Assembly (NCBI GenBank): GCA_900073065.1 | Contig: FJOG01000005.1 | Span: 1,231,420 to 1,295,419 of the forward strand | Direction: 5' to 3' | Length of the DNA: 64,000 bases | Origin: Phialocephala subalpina | Taxonomy: Eukaryota; Ascomycota; Leotiomycetes; Helotiales; Mollisiaceae | Shown here: piece by piece, positions 1 through 10,451 of the stretch | Layout of the letters: every line of letters begins with the position of its first letter | Position numbering within the stretch: the stretch's first letter is position 1 | Translations under genes and position numbers: made by a program | Notes under the pieces: generated by a model | The model's input: the letters and a program-made list of their open reading frames with translations, nothing else | Databases searched by the model: none | What the model was told of the DNA's origin: nothing

Positions 1-1414
1 GCCGCAGAATCCTGCTGCAATCCACTCGCTCGACGATACACTTTCCGAGACTTTCTTGGGTGTTCGACCTGTGATCCGAGGATCCAGCTTCCCTACAAAT
101 GGAAGCACATCAGCTGTAAAGCCCATAATACCAGACCAGCTCTGCACCAGTCGATTTTCTCTTGCTTTGTCTCCAAATACAGCAGGGACAATTCCTTGGA
201 GATGCGCTTCGACCAAAGGATCGGTACTATCATCTTCCCATACACCCAGATCACTCAACCCTTTACTTGACGAACGAGTATAGCCTCCACCAAGCATGAT
301 CTCGCCAGCCTTCCCAGGACGTTTTGTCATGTAGTCAAAGCCACTATCATAGGCAATCGACCACGACCTCTTGCCTTCCACGCCAGGAAAGTCAGGATCA
401 GGTTTCTGGGCTGTCATATGACCTCTGACACCAGCCATCTTTCCTTTCAGACCCGGCAGGAGGTGTGCAGCAAATGCATTCGTTGCATGAACGATTTGAC
501 CGACTTCTATTATACCTCTCGGCGTGTGAACTCGAAATTGATGACCTTCCGATCCTTTGTTGTCGATGCTCTCGGCTGGTGTGGACGTCTCAAGCACGAC
601 TCCAGACATCGTATCAGACAACAACTCATTCCAGATCGAGACTACGAGGCGATATGGCCACAAAGCTCCAGCTTCATACGAGATCGCACCCGCGACATGC
701 TCGTTGATTCCGAATCGCTATCGACATTAGCACTTCATTCTTCTCTCGCACACCGAGAACACTCACCTCTCGCGCCTCCTCATTCTCCCAAACCTTTACA
801 TCAACATCAGGCAAATGTCTCTTGAACTCCTCGACCTCCCTCTTCGCCTTCTCAAGCTCCTCCCCACCAAGCACGAGATCCGCCGTCTCAACTCTCCGGC
901 ACTCCGCAGCTTCAAAATTTCCCTGCTCGCAAAGATTTACCAAGCATTCAAGATGCATCAACTGAAATCTCACCACCTGCAACGCCTTCTCAACACCCAA
1001 CTTACCCTTCAATTCCGCAAACGTCTTATAAGACGCAGTTTTTATATGTCCTCCATTTCTTCCCGTTGCACCACTGCTCAACTCTCTCGCTTCCACCACC
1101 ACGATTTTCTTCTTCAAGCCGAGGCGGTGGCATTGTTGGACAAGTGTCCATGCGATGGCTGCACCGGTTATCCCGGAGCCGATTATTACGATATCTGCAT
1201 TGGTTGGCAGCCTGGGCGATTGGATGTTCACCAGTTCAGAGAATAGGGGGTCATTGAGCCAGAATGGCTTCGTGGACTTTGATCGAGGCAATCCTGGTCC
1301 AGCATTGATGCGGGTGATGACAGCTGTGAATTGGGCGTCTGATTTTCGGAGCTCGGCAATAGCGAGGATGATGATGCGGTATGTTTGGTGGAGGGATGAG
1401 ATGATTCCGCCCAT
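1..1414 (-). CDS. DAO-type FAD-dependent oxidoreductase (3' end runs off the window)
   Basis: Two exons on the minus strand, 1414-767 and 699 to beyond base 1. The 67 bp intron (700-766) has a GTGAGT donor, a TGCTAAT branch site and a CGAG acceptor. The N-terminal exon shows the Rossmann FAD motif (IVIIGSGITGAA), then an ATGRNGGH motif typical of the D-amino-acid-oxidase/glycine-oxidase fold (DAO family). The second exon continues with conserved DAO-like stretches (EAGALWPYRLV, IVHATNAF, GIMGFTADVLPFVG). I chose the Met at 1414 (MGGIIS) because an earlier in-frame Met at 1480 adds a proline-rich extension; either is possible. Fungal members oxidise amines or amino acids, but the substrate cannot be read from the sequence. 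The C-terminus lies outside the window. Confidence 0.88.
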
Positions 1415-1908
1415 GGCGAGAGGTCGGAGGGGAGGGAAACGGAAATTGATCTGGATGTCTGAGAGGACGAGCGGGATCAAGCGTTCTTATAGACGAGGAG
1501 ACGGTTAGGGGGAACTCGCTTAGCGCGCAATCAGGTATGATTGGCTCGTGAGCTGCCCTACCAAGGACTTCAGATGAATGTCCGCTGTGAGAAGAGATGT
1601 GCAAGTGCATTGGTGAGTGTTCTAATCTGAATGGTCACTTTTCACATGATATGGAATATGAATCAAGTCTGAGTTCCCAGTCATTCGTTAATCGAGCGCC
1701 GACATGATTAATTCTGAGATGATATCTCTTGAATAAGTTTTCATCATGGGGATCATATCTTGAAGGTTCAGTAACATATATCCATTTCAAGTCTGAGAAT
1801 CTCTCGTAATTATTGACAACAACCTCAAGGCAACACAACCCAGAAGGTACGTTCTTGGGCCAACCCATCTCTCCTGGCGACATCCTCAACTCACCAAAAT
1901 TCGACTTA
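1415..1908. other. Intergenic, divergent promoter region
   Basis: Separates the minus-strand oxidoreductase from the plus-strand pentapeptide ORF. I see no ORF with family resemblance, no RNA gene and no repeat. It presumably holds both promoters. Confidence 0.4.
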
Positions 1909-2223
1909 ATGACTTCTTCCACCCCTCCTTCCAACTCCCCCTCCGAACTCGCACAGATAAAAGTCCTCGGCGTCCTCACAACACTCGGAATCAAGGAATA
2001 CCACAACTGCTACCTCAGCTCTATCCGTCTCTCAGGTTGTATATTCTACGACTGCGCCTTTAAAGACGTAGAACTTGACGACTGCATGTTGCAGAACTGC
2101 GAAGTCTGGGAGTCGGAGCTACATGACTGTTACTTAGTTGGATGTGAGTTGGTGGGGACGAGTAGGAGGTGTTGTTTTGCTATTCATTGTAATGATGGGG
2201 GGAGGGAGCTGAATGGCGGGTAG
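1909..2223 (+). CDS. Pentapeptide-repeat-like protein, possibly the 5' part of the next gene
   Basis: From the ATG at 1909 the ORF encodes 104 residues; the frame is open further upstream. After a Ser/Pro-rich lead it has about ten consecutive five-residue units with a hydrophobic residue in the centre (CYLSS, IRLSG, CIFYD, CAFKD, VELDD, CMLQN, CEVWE, SELHD, CYLVG, CELVG). That is the signature of a right-handed pentapeptide helix. I recall fungal proteins in which such an N-terminal block precedes an F-box-like domain starting LRxFPPEvR, which is what the next ORF (2508) encodes in another frame. A possible donor (GTAGGT at 2220) lies just before the stop, so the two may be exons of one gene. 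I could not identify a unique acceptor, so they are listed separately. Confidence 0.5.
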   Translation: MTSSTPPSNSPSELAQIKVLGVLTTLGIKEYHNCYLSSIRLSGCIFYDCAFKDVELDDCMLQNCEVWESELHDCYLVGCELVGTSRRCCFAIHCNDGGRELNGG

Positions 2224-2507
2224 GTGGAGAATGAGTAGTGGAGGTTTGAGCCATGAAGAAGAGAGTCAAAGGCGGTCTGCTGCAAGCATCCAAAGTTGAA
2301 AACGAAGTTTGATGAGGACCTCAGAACGTGTTGCAGGAAGCCCTTCATCACGTGCTTCTGCAAGAATGCTTGCTTCAAAGTATCCGTTTGTATGCAGCTC
2401 AGAGACGCTTGAAACGTACTTCAGAAAGACAGAGTATCTCCTCCCTTTCATACTTCCATCATTATTCCAACAATCGAATCATCGGCTTGCAGCCCCAAGG
2501 TCCCAAC

Positions 2508-3249
2508 ATGGGTCAAGTACCCTCCTCTTCCAAACGTCTTTCCCTCCGCCAATTCCCACCCGAAGTCCGCCGCCTCATCTTCGAACACACAATCAAATGG
2601 CACGGTAGACCCATACCGCTACTGGCAACTCTTCGAAGCGACAGACAATTATACCACGAGGCATTGGAAGTATTGAACAGAATCTGTGTGTTCACGATGA
2701 CAGATGATCACTTGGATAATTTCGGGCCAGGGTGGCTTCGAATGTCGGATTTTGCTATGGGGATAACTCAGAGATTGAACATCTCGTATGTCTTGCTATA
2801 CTTTTGGTGTTTGGAAGAGTGTTGGCTGATGTTGTGGGAGGGTTTTCTCACTCCTCATACCGCACTTTCACAATCAATCCCCACATACATGGTTCTCGAG
2901 CTTGAAATCCGTCCATTTCGAAATCATTAAAACCCATCAAGTACCAACTCTCGCTCGAGTAGTTAGACTCTGGCTCTCAGCTCAAACTTCGATTATCAAG
3001 TTCTCGATCTGTATCCCGAAAGCTATTGAGGAGGAAGTTCGCGCTTTGCCAAGGATTTGGTCCGGGAATACGTATCCGCTCGATGCGGTTGATGAGCTGG
3101 TGCGGGTGTTGACCTTTGGGCTAGGTGTACAGGGATTGTATGAGGCTAAGGTGGAGGGTGGGAGAGAGTCGACGACTTGGAGTTGGAAGGCGAAGGTTGG
3201 TGGCCAGAGATTGGAGTGGGAGCAGCCTGGAACCTTAGCGGAAAGATGA
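2508..3249 (+). CDS. F-box-like domain protein, tandem copy 1
   Basis: Exons 2508-2785 and 2841-3249 give 228 residues; the intron 2786-2840 has a GTATGT donor, a GCTGAT branch and a GGAG acceptor. The N-terminus has an F-box-like helix (LRQFPPEVRRLIFE), followed by a conserved block (PLLATLRSDRQLYHEALEVL) seen in fungal F-box/2EXR-like proteins. The C-terminal half has KSVHFEI and a final WSWK...LEWEQ block. The next gene (3730) is a clear paralog with the same intron position and the same motifs, which supports the exon model. Function is unknown; an SCF adaptor role would be inference. It may be joined to the pentapeptide ORF upstream. Confidence 0.72.
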
Positions 3250-3729
3250 AGCATGCAGCACAACTTCTCTTTCAGGGACATGGGGAATGAATCGTCAAAT
3301 CTTTGCTGGATATATTATGAAGATAAAAGAGCTTTAAGGAAGTGATTGCGAACTCTTCGAGGTCTAGGCAAGGGGAGGGGTTCGAAACGCTGCTTTCACG
3401 TCCTGTTGTAAGCACCATTCAGCATGCTACGAAAAGGCCAAAACAATGTACACAAGTAGAGTGCGATGGAACTATGACAGATAAGAAAGGATCAAAGGTT
3501 ATGCGTTTCAAACCATTGTCTCTGAATAAGCACAAACGAAGGTTTCGTGTGAGCTCTTCTTTCCTTGTTGTCAGTTTCGATCTTAAGTGGAGTGGTCTCG
3601 CTCTGATTTTCTTTGCGCCTTCTCTGACGGTGCTCTTTCCTTCACCTTGGTCTTCCCTCGACGCTGCTCCTTCTCGACACAACTTCATCCCCCTCCCATC
3701 GGTTCTCCGCCACTCGCCGGTCTCAATCA

Positions 3730-4486
3730 ATGGCTCTTCAAATCATAGACCTCACTGGAGAACCAGACGAGTTGGCTCTACCGTCCGGCCAACCGTTCCG
3801 CATCAAGGACCTACCCACCGAAATCAGGCTCATTATCTTCGAACTTGCGATTGAGTTCGAGGGTGATACACCTCCCCTCATCACCGCGCTTCGAGGAAAC
3901 AAGATGATGTACGACGAGACATTGTCTGTGCTAAAGAATTCCATATTCATCGTCCCTGTCAAGCAGGCGAGTAAAGTGCGTTTGGGGCTAGAGCTAAGAG
4001 AGAGCTTAGGCACATATCGTTCACGTAAGCTTGATTGCTCTCTCGATGAATGTCAGCTAATTCAGAGACAGACACCCAACTCTATACCAAGCAGAATGGG
4101 GTGGATACCCAATGTATGACTTTCCGAGCACGAAAAGCATGCATTTCGAGATCGATGACACCGATTCCAATTACATGCTATTGTTCACCGACTTCTTGAG
4201 GCATTGGCTGTTCTACGGCCCAGCTTCAGTTACGAGAGTATCCTTCGAGACCGAGCGCCCACATGCAATCTGCAACAACGTCTACTATGACGAAGAGGGT
4301 GATGATATTGCCGGGGAAGCCGCTGAGATTGCGCTGATTTCTGCTGCCCTTCAGAAGCTGGTGAACGAATTGAACTTGAGACTTCGAGTTGAGGGAGTGG
4401 CTAGGCCAGTAAGACAGCGACATACATGGGTCTGGCAGGCGGCTGGTAACAATGTTTTGAGGTGGCAGCAGAGGGTTTGGCAATGA
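3730..4486 (+). CDS. F-box-like domain protein, tandem copy 2
   Basis: Exons 3730-4024 and 4068-4486 give 237 residues. The intron 4025-4067 is only 43 bp (GTAAGC donor, GCTAATTCAG branch region). The acceptor two bases after that CAG is the one that keeps frame with the paralog. The F-box-like segment is at residues 20-60 (IKDLPTEIRLIIFELAI, then LITALRGNKMMYDETLSVLKN). Exon 2 has KSMHFEID, VSFET and a terminal HTWVWQ...LRWQQ block. These line up one for one with copy 1 just upstream, so this is a tandem duplication with strong divergence. No catalytic residues are recognisable, and a role as a ubiquitin-ligase adaptor is only a family-based guess. Confidence 0.72.
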
Positions 4487-4660
4487 ATTGGTGAACGTAT
4501 GGGATACTAGGGTTGAGGCATGTCCCCTGATACCTATCGGGGGCGAGCTTCTCAACTTTGCTCTCTAGGTAGCATGTTGTCACGATTATAATTTCAAGGA
4601 AATGATGCCGATGGGATCATGAGGTCGATTTATTGCTTGTGCTCGAACCTAGGCCGAGAC

Positions 4661-5255
4661 GTTTCTCTACCATTGCTTCTTTATGAGGCGAGCCAAAGCT
4701 TTACCAAGAGGCAATGAATGTTCTGAATAGTACCTGTGTCTAGACTTAGTAAAACGAGACTTTGGAAACCGGGAAATAATGTCAACGAGCGAGACTGCTA
4801 AGATGAGAATCAAGCATGTATCAGTTGAGTAAGGCAAGATAAGAATTCTGGATGCCCTTTACTAACTCGTGGGTAGTGCCAAGTCTCTACTTGTCTTGAA
4901 CGAAGTCGTGTCGATCTTTTGGAGTTTGACTAGCACCCACCTCGATCACTACTAGACCTCTAGATGGAACGGTCATTTATTCGATTTCGGCCGAGGGCAT
5001 CTCACCACACACCGTAACAACAAACTCACCAGATTCTCTATCACTTCCCCAAAACCTGAGCCTATCAATGCTGAATCAATCGCTGCCCGGTCTGTCATGA
5101 TCGAAACAGTTGTGAAGGAGCTAAATAAGGGCATTAGAATCCAAGGATTTCTAGAAACAGTGGATCGAGGTCCAGGACCAACCACTTTCATCTGGGAGGT
5201 AACAAACGGTAGCAGGCTGATCTGGGATCGCCGCCGAATCCTCGATACGGATTGA
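4661..5255 (+). pseudogene. Decayed third copy of the F-box-like tandem array
   Basis: Fragments in the right order match the two upstream paralogs. At 4661-4743 the reading LPLLLYEASQSLYQEAMNVL resembles PLLATLRSDRQLYHEALEVL of copy 1 but ends in a TAG. From 4956 to 5255 an open frame of 99 residues contains LTRFSI, a VVKELNKGIRIQGF block like LVNELNLRLRVEGV of copy 2, and the terminal TFIWE...LIWDRR block. The intervening part and the F-box start are not recognisable. There is no usable start codon for the whole. I read this as a relic of a three-gene array. Confidence 0.6.
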
Positions 5256-5381
5256 CAAGACTGAAGTGCGAGGAAATCATAAGCGATGACAAATGTATGA
5301 ATAGTAGTATGCACTTGCCGCTCAGGGTACGGATATTTGAGGGTATCTATTGCATCAGTCATTAAGAAGAATCAAGAAAAC

Positions 5382-6692
5382 TCATTTCGCATCCCTTTCT
5401 CCCCAATCCACCCACCGTCTAATAACCTCATCCACAGCCCTAACACCATCCCGAGAAGCATCGACCTCGAACCATTCCCTATGTTCTTTGCCACAGGTAT
5501 TACATTTACCCTTTCCTTGTAACCTTTGTCCATTCAGCTCAATGTGTATCAGTCTCTCGACCTTGTTTACGATTGGAACCTTCCTCGGTGTTCTTGGTGC
5601 TTGATTTGCATTCGTTTCTGAAAGTGTTGTTGGATGGTAGGGATAATATCGAATTAAGGAAAGGTCATAGCCACATTGCCGTGTCCATTGATTCAACCGC
5701 CTTTGAACATTTTGAGCTCTGCCAATCTTGAGGAGGATGGTCTTCTTGTTTGCAGTATTTGGCACAGTGGTCGCGAATGTATTGAGTACATCTGAGGTTC
5801 TTCGTCGGCCTGGATCTGGTCGAGAGGGCGGTGCAAGGAGATGAGATGCTGTGTCAGCAGGTGCTGGAACGGGCGCAGATTCGGGAGTAAGCCAGAACAT
5901 GTATATGAAGCCTTCGCTATCCTGCTCAGAGACTGGCTTGGCCAACTCTGATAGCAGAAGTGCCGTGGTTTGTGGTGATGCTGATGTCGGTATGAGTGAT
6001 AGGAACTCGCCGGTTCGTGAAGAGGGATCTCGATTGATGGGGGGTCGAGGAGGTATGTTTGTCGAGGACGATTTCGGTGTAGCTTGAGGACGATGTGTAG
6101 GCACTGATGCTGTTTTTCGGTCGTGATGACGCTTGCTCACTGGTCGAGGACCTCGCTTTCCTTCATCTGGCCTGCCGCCAATGCAACAGAGCAATGCAAG
6201 ACTGCTTTGCTGAGGTGGTGGCCTGCGCCGTTCTGGGCTTGGTGAGGTCTGTTCGATAGGTCTTGGTTTCTCAGGATCTGGTCGAGGTCTGCGGTGATCC
6301 GCTCGCTGAGGGCTGCCATTCTCTCTCTCTGCCTGTGGTCCTGGGACTGGCTTTCGATGTCTCCTCTCCTTCTCCTTCTTCCGCTCCTCAACGTCTAGCA
6401 GACCCAGCCTGTCAATCAATGTATCCACGCTCGTGCGCTCTCTGATCGTTGCCGACTGTATTCCTTGCGGCGTAGCCCCTCCATGTGGTGTCGCTTGCTC
6501 CTGATGCTGCCAGCAGAATGCTTCTGGACTCGATGGTCCTCGACGACTAGGAGTGGGTGATACACTGGGAGATTTCGAAAGTGACCTTCGACATGGTTTG
6601 CCGTTCGACGTAAGACCTCTGCAGGTTGATGCCGGATTCTTCGAGTCTGATCGTTGGAGAAGGGACTCAGGAGTGTGCGGTATGAAGGGCAT
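5382..6692 (-). CDS. T5orf172/DUF1766 (GIY-YIG-like) domain protein
   Basis: A single exon of 436 residues. The start at 6692 (MPFIPHTPESLL) is chosen because this N-terminus, followed by a short Cys motif (CRGLTSNGKPCRRSL ... CWQH), is typical of the fungal family; an upstream in-frame Met exists. The middle is low-complexity, rich in Pro, Arg and Ser. The C-terminal third (about residues 270-425) carries the GIY-YIG-like T5orf172 fold: GFIYMFWLT, ILLKIGRAQNVQRRLNQW, then VERLIHIELNG and a CNTCGKEHREWFEV block. The KIG.A..V..R..QW motif and the Cys pair are family hallmarks. Fungal members include Schizosaccharomyces mug113. Nuclease activity has not been shown to my knowledge, so function stays open. 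Confidence 0.88.
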   Translation of the reverse strand: MPFIPHTPESLLQRSDSKNPASTCRGLTSNGKPCRRSLSKSPSVSPTPSRRGPSSPEAFCWQHQEQATPHGGATPQGIQSATIRERTSVDTLIDRLGLLDVEERKKEKERRHRKPVPGPQAERENGSPQRADHRRPRPDPEKPRPIEQTSPSPERRRPPPQQSSLALLCCIGGRPDEGKRGPRPVSKRHHDRKTASVPTHRPQATPKSSSTNIPPRPPINRDPSSRTGEFLSLIPTSASPQTTALLLSELAKPVSEQDSEGFIYMFWLTPESAPVPAPADTASHLLAPPSRPDPGRRRTSDVLNTFATTVPNTANKKTILLKIGRAQNVQRRLNQWTRQCGYDLSLIRYYPYHPTTLSETNANQAPRTPRKVPIVNKVERLIHIELNGQRLQGKGKCNTCGKEHREWFEVDASRDGVRAVDEVIRRWVDWGERDAK

Positions 6693-7463
6693 CCTGGCGG
6701 TTAGTTGACAAGGAAATTCGTGTACCAACCTGCGAAGTGGTAATATATGCTACCTTAGTTCCGTGGAACTTGGAACGTGGCAGTGATGAGGTGAATTCAT
6801 CGTGGCCAGTGATTCATTCGTGATGAGACGCGTTGGAAAGAAGGGGCTGGTGAGGTGGCTGGGAAAGGCAGACTCGGTGCCCCGCAATTGCACGTGATTG
6901 AGGGACCAGAACACTTCGAGGCCTGGGCCTATTTTTCTTCCCTGCAATTGGGACTTGGCGTTTGAATTTGGTTATGTATGATAATGATTGACACGCTTGA
7001 GTCTGTGAATGGATTTCAAAGTCACTCACATGAGGATAAATTGACTGAAATGATTCAATTCGATCGACAACTCTTGAACCTGTTCCTTCCTGCCTAGCCT
7101 CTACGTATGAACAGTCACCCTTCAATATTTGATCCTCCTTCGACCTGAATATCACATCTGAACCTCCCCAAGGGTGACGGCTTGTTTGGATTTTCAACTC
7201 TCGCTCTTGGCACTCGCGTTCTTGTTTCTCATAGCGAGCAATATGTCCAGCACCGCAGTCCAACATAGTCTCTCTCTGGAGTGTCTTTTGGAGATCACAT
7301 ACAGGCATCCTTTCCCTCCGAGAAAAAATCCAGAGGATGAGCACTTTCTCTTCTGAAATATGCCTCAAAGCCCGAAGATATGGATTGGTCCACGTGGCTA
7401 TGAGCCCCACCCAACGAATGTATAACATTTCTGATGTGAAAACATAATAATCTTCCTCCCTAT
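6693..7463. other. Region without a supported gene
   Basis: Minus-strand reading frames are open over 6814-7509 but show no recognisable domain and odd composition. This is either the 3' flank of the putative membrane protein upstream or unrecognised exons of it. Confidence 0.3.
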
Positions 7464-8509
7464 TCACCGAGTACGAACTTTGCAAAGCTCTGGCATCCTG
7501 TTGTGCCAACAGGGTCGTCGACAGCCCCGCATGAAACCAGAATTGTCGCCAAGTACATATTTGCTTCCCGGACGGTCAGGTCTCCACGGAGCATCCCTTC
7601 CATAAGTCCAATACCAACGATTCGCAAGATGAATGGCTGAAAGCAAAACGAAACTTTTAAGAAAGGTAAAGAATGAGAAGATTTATGATGTCTGATCAGG
7701 ACATCACATAGCTTCTCATCGAATCCCTCTCTAATCAAAAGTCCATTCTCGCCGAGATGTTTACCCGATGAAGACTTCATCGCCGTCCTGCAAGCATGTA
7801 CCCTCCTCAACCACACCGCCAGAACAGCCACGATAATCAAGAAAAAAAACACAACTGCGCGCGTCAAAAAAGGAAAATCGTAGTTACACCATTCCCAAAT
7901 GCCGAAGGAACACAAAGCAAACTCTCCTCGCGTTCCACAACACTCGACTTCGCGAAAGCGACAGCAATGAAAAGAGTAGCGAGTGACAAATATATATGAA
8001 AAGTAAGCAAAACTTGGCATCGTAATCAAGAAGCACGATGCCTGCATTCGCCACCCAAAAGTACAAATGCATGACGGGTGCTGCGCCATGAATAGGCATG
8101 TGAAAAAAAGCCACACCCAGAAGCCACTCAGCATGGATCGTAAAATAATGGAATTGCATAAACCCTCCAAATAACCTATAACAGTCAGCCTGTTATTATG
8201 AACAAATAGGAAAATGGACGTCGGAGTAAAATGTAAGAATTGGGGAAGTGCGATGCCGAATAGATATCGCTCACTGGGCAGCTTGGCCGAGATTCCAGAT
8301 CCTCCCCTCACTCTGAATAGAGTAAAAGGCTCACTGGTCACTTGCCAGCACACCCACGAAGGCTGGATGCCCATTGCCCACACTTCCGTCGGAACACTAC
8401 TTCCCTTCTCTAGATCTTCTCGCCTCAATTCTTGAAGTCGTCGTCGTTGACCTCCTCTCTCGTATTGAATACCAGTGACGCGTCCGGAAAGACTCTTGCC
8501 GAATCCCAT
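7460..8509 (-). CDS. Putative polytopic membrane protein, unrecognised
   Basis: A continuous minus-strand frame of about 349 codons from an ATG at 8509. It has several hydrophobic stretches that could span a membrane: around FLHFTPTSIFLFV, FWVWLFFTCLFMA, CFLITMPSFAYFSYIFV, and AVVFFFLIIVAVLAVWL. The N-terminal 80 residues are charged. I do not recognise a family. Splice-like GT and AG signals inside it mean parts may be intronic, and the start is uncertain. The main support is length and clustering of hydrophobic segments; it could be a chance ORF or an orphan gene. Confidence 0.33.
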   Translation of the reverse strand: MGFGKSLSGRVTGIQYERGGQRRRLQELRREDLEKGSSVPTEVWAMGIQPSWVCWQVTSEPFTLFRVRGGSGISAKLPSERYLFGIALPQFLHFTPTSIFLFVHNNRLTVIGYLEGLCNSIILRSMLSGFWVWLFFTCLFMAQHPSCICTFGWRMQASCFLITMPSFAYFSYIFVTRYSFHCCRFREVECCGTRGEFALCSFGIWEWCNYDFPFLTRAVVFFFLIIVAVLAVWLRRVHACRTAMKSSSGKHLGENGLLIREGFDEKLCDVLIRHHKSSHSLPFLKVSFCFQPFILRIVGIGLMEGMLRGDLTVREANMYLATILVSCGAVDDPVGTTGCQSFAKFVLGE

Positions 8510-8820
8510 CAACTCCCTTAGTTTCTGAAGATCAGAACCTTAATCCGTGACTTCCGCCCGTACGGTAGCACCCAATTCCAGCACTGAACGTCACTGAGGG
8601 AAATCCGTGATTGGACGTCCCAGGTGCTGCCAATAGAGGGGTTCTTAAGACACTTCACTTCGCCCTACCACAGTGTAAGCGGCCGCCCGCCACGGCTGAA
8701 CAATGCATCATTGCGCTCACGTCAGATAAAGCAGAATCCCGCCTCTCATTTCATTCTCTTTCGAAAACCTCTTCCAATCTTCTCGAACTTTTGCGCAAAG
8801 AGAAAATTCGAAAATTCAAG

Positions 8821-9828
8821 ATGGGAAAAACGATATTCACGACGATAACGCCGTTGCCGGCGGGTGTGTCCCGCGAAACGGTGCTGGAGACCCTGCACGA
8901 CCATCTCGAAATGATCGATTTGAATCCCGCACATACCGAACGTCATCGAGTCGGTCCTCCGCCTGAAGCATCCGCTGAGGAATACCACTGCACTTGGTAT
9001 CAGATCACAGATAAAATTTCGTATTTTCCTGGATATAAGGGAAAAGTGAGCTTCAAGGCTTGTTTCCACGATTTGTCGAGCGGGGTGCAGATTCATGTGT
9101 ATGCGCCGATGGGGTTGGACATCAAGGAGAAATGGTCGGTGGGAGGGAATGCGCCTGGGGAGCCGGTACAACCTGCTGAGATTGGAATCGGAGCTCCTGT
9201 GTCGGGACTATATTTGCGCGAGGACGTGGAGTTGAAGTGTAACTTCATGATGACGGGGTTTGTGAAGAAGCAGTTGAAGGATGCGCTGGCGACGTTGGTG
9301 GCCAGGCTTGTGGTCAAGTCACAACTCATTGAAGCCGCGGAAACGAACAAGAAGATCGCACAGGGATGGAGTCCGACAAGCCCCCAGGCACCTGGAAGTC
9401 CGCCGTTGAGTCCTCCAAGTACGGGTGGATTGGATATGCAGTTCCCGAAATACAATCTGAGGCCTGAGAGGTTCAGTCAGCAGACAGCGATATCTGAGAT
9501 GGATGGGGGACAATATCAAGGAGGGAAGACGAGTCCTGGATATCCGCCAGCGCAACCAAGTCCGCAATTCCAGAACCAATATCCTCAGCAGCCCAGTCCG
9601 CAATTTCAAACCCAATACCCTCAACAATACAGTCCGAAACCACAATATCCTCAACAACATAGTCCGAATCAGCCACAGTATCCACAACAGCACAGTCCAG
9701 GCATTCCGCCATACAACCCAGCCGCGTATGCTCCTCCAGGACATAGGCAGTCGATAACGAAGCCGCCCACAGGGCCTCATCCATATTATGGGCAGAATGG
9801 GTACGGTCCGGCGGAGCTGCCATCGTGA
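8821..9828 (+). CDS. DUF7053 domain protein with a Q/P-rich repeat tail
   Basis: 335 residues in one exon. The start at 8821 (MGKTIFTTITPLP) directly precedes the conserved domain; the frame is open upstream, but that part looks like 5' leader. Residues 1-170 fit the fungal DUF7053 family, with ITPLPAGVSRETVLETLHDH, a YQITDKISYFPG core and a GLYLREDVELKCN segment. It ends in a helix around residue 150-170. The fold is thought to be START/SRPBCC-like, which would suggest a hydrophobic ligand; that is inference. The C-terminal 150 residues are disordered. They hold about five imperfect copies of a QYPQQ(H)SP unit at roughly 9580-9700. No function is established. Confidence 0.85.
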   Translation: MGKTIFTTITPLPAGVSRETVLETLHDHLEMIDLNPAHTERHRVGPPPEASAEEYHCTWYQITDKISYFPGYKGKVSFKACFHDLSSGVQIHVYAPMGLDIKEKWSVGGNAPGEPVQPAEIGIGAPVSGLYLREDVELKCNFMMTGFVKKQLKDALATLVARLVVKSQLIEAAETNKKIAQGWSPTSPQAPGSPPLSPPSTGGLDMQFPKYNLRPERFSQQTAISEMDGGQYQGGKTSPGYPPAQPSPQFQNQYPQQPSPQFQTQYPQQYSPKPQYPQQHSPNQPQYPQQHSPGIPPYNPAAYAPPGHRQSITKPPTGPHPYYGQNGYGPAELPS

Positions 9829-10451
9829 AAGAAAAGCTTATGAAGGGAAAGGACAATGAATATAACGCGCCAAGGAGACGAGTGAGAGAAAGTCAAGAGA
9901 GGATTGAGGATTGAAGGACGGAGAGAGGAAGGAGAATTTCAACGGGAGACGGGAGAGAGAAGTTCAAGGGAGGATTGGAGGATTGAAGGACGCGAGAGAA
10001 GGACTACTTCAACAATAGGAGACGAAATAACGATTTTAAGGGTTGGAGAACACACGGCGCGAGAGATACCTGCCTTCGAAGGCTCTTGTTTACTTTGTTT
10101 TTTTGCAAGGCGTTCATCGGCGGAGGATGTTTCTAGGCTTATACCAATTCTGCTAGCTGCGCGTTCTCAAAATGGAAGGAATGCAATTGGCTACTTCATT
10201 TGACGCGTCTTTCATCGAAGCTTGTACTTCATCTTCCCTCCAATTTCTTCTGCACAGTCAGTCAATTGTTTGGTGAACACATAGCTCCGCTTGCCCTCAA
10301 ACTGCAGAAACATGGATAAATCCACGCGCTCGAGTGCCCTGCCGCTGATGGTAAGGCTTGTCCGTCGTTTCCCTTTGATGTAAGATTACCTGCCCAGTTG
10401 AAAACTCTCACGTCTCTATCTATACACTGCCCAAAATACCACCAGCCATGA
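9829..10451. other. Intergenic between convergent genes
   Basis: Lies between the DUF7053 gene (+) and the P450 (-). It holds a short tandem duplication (9884-10023, listed separately). I see no coding or RNA feature in the rest. Confidence 0.4.
9884..10023. repeat. Imperfect tandem duplication, unit about 68 bp
   Basis: Two adjacent units share the purine-rich cores GAGGATTGAAGGACG and TTCAAC...GGAGAC. The first spans about 9884-9950 and the second about 9952-10023, with several substitutions and small indels. It sits just 3' of the DUF7053 stop codon, so it may lie in its 3' UTR. Confidence 0.6.
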
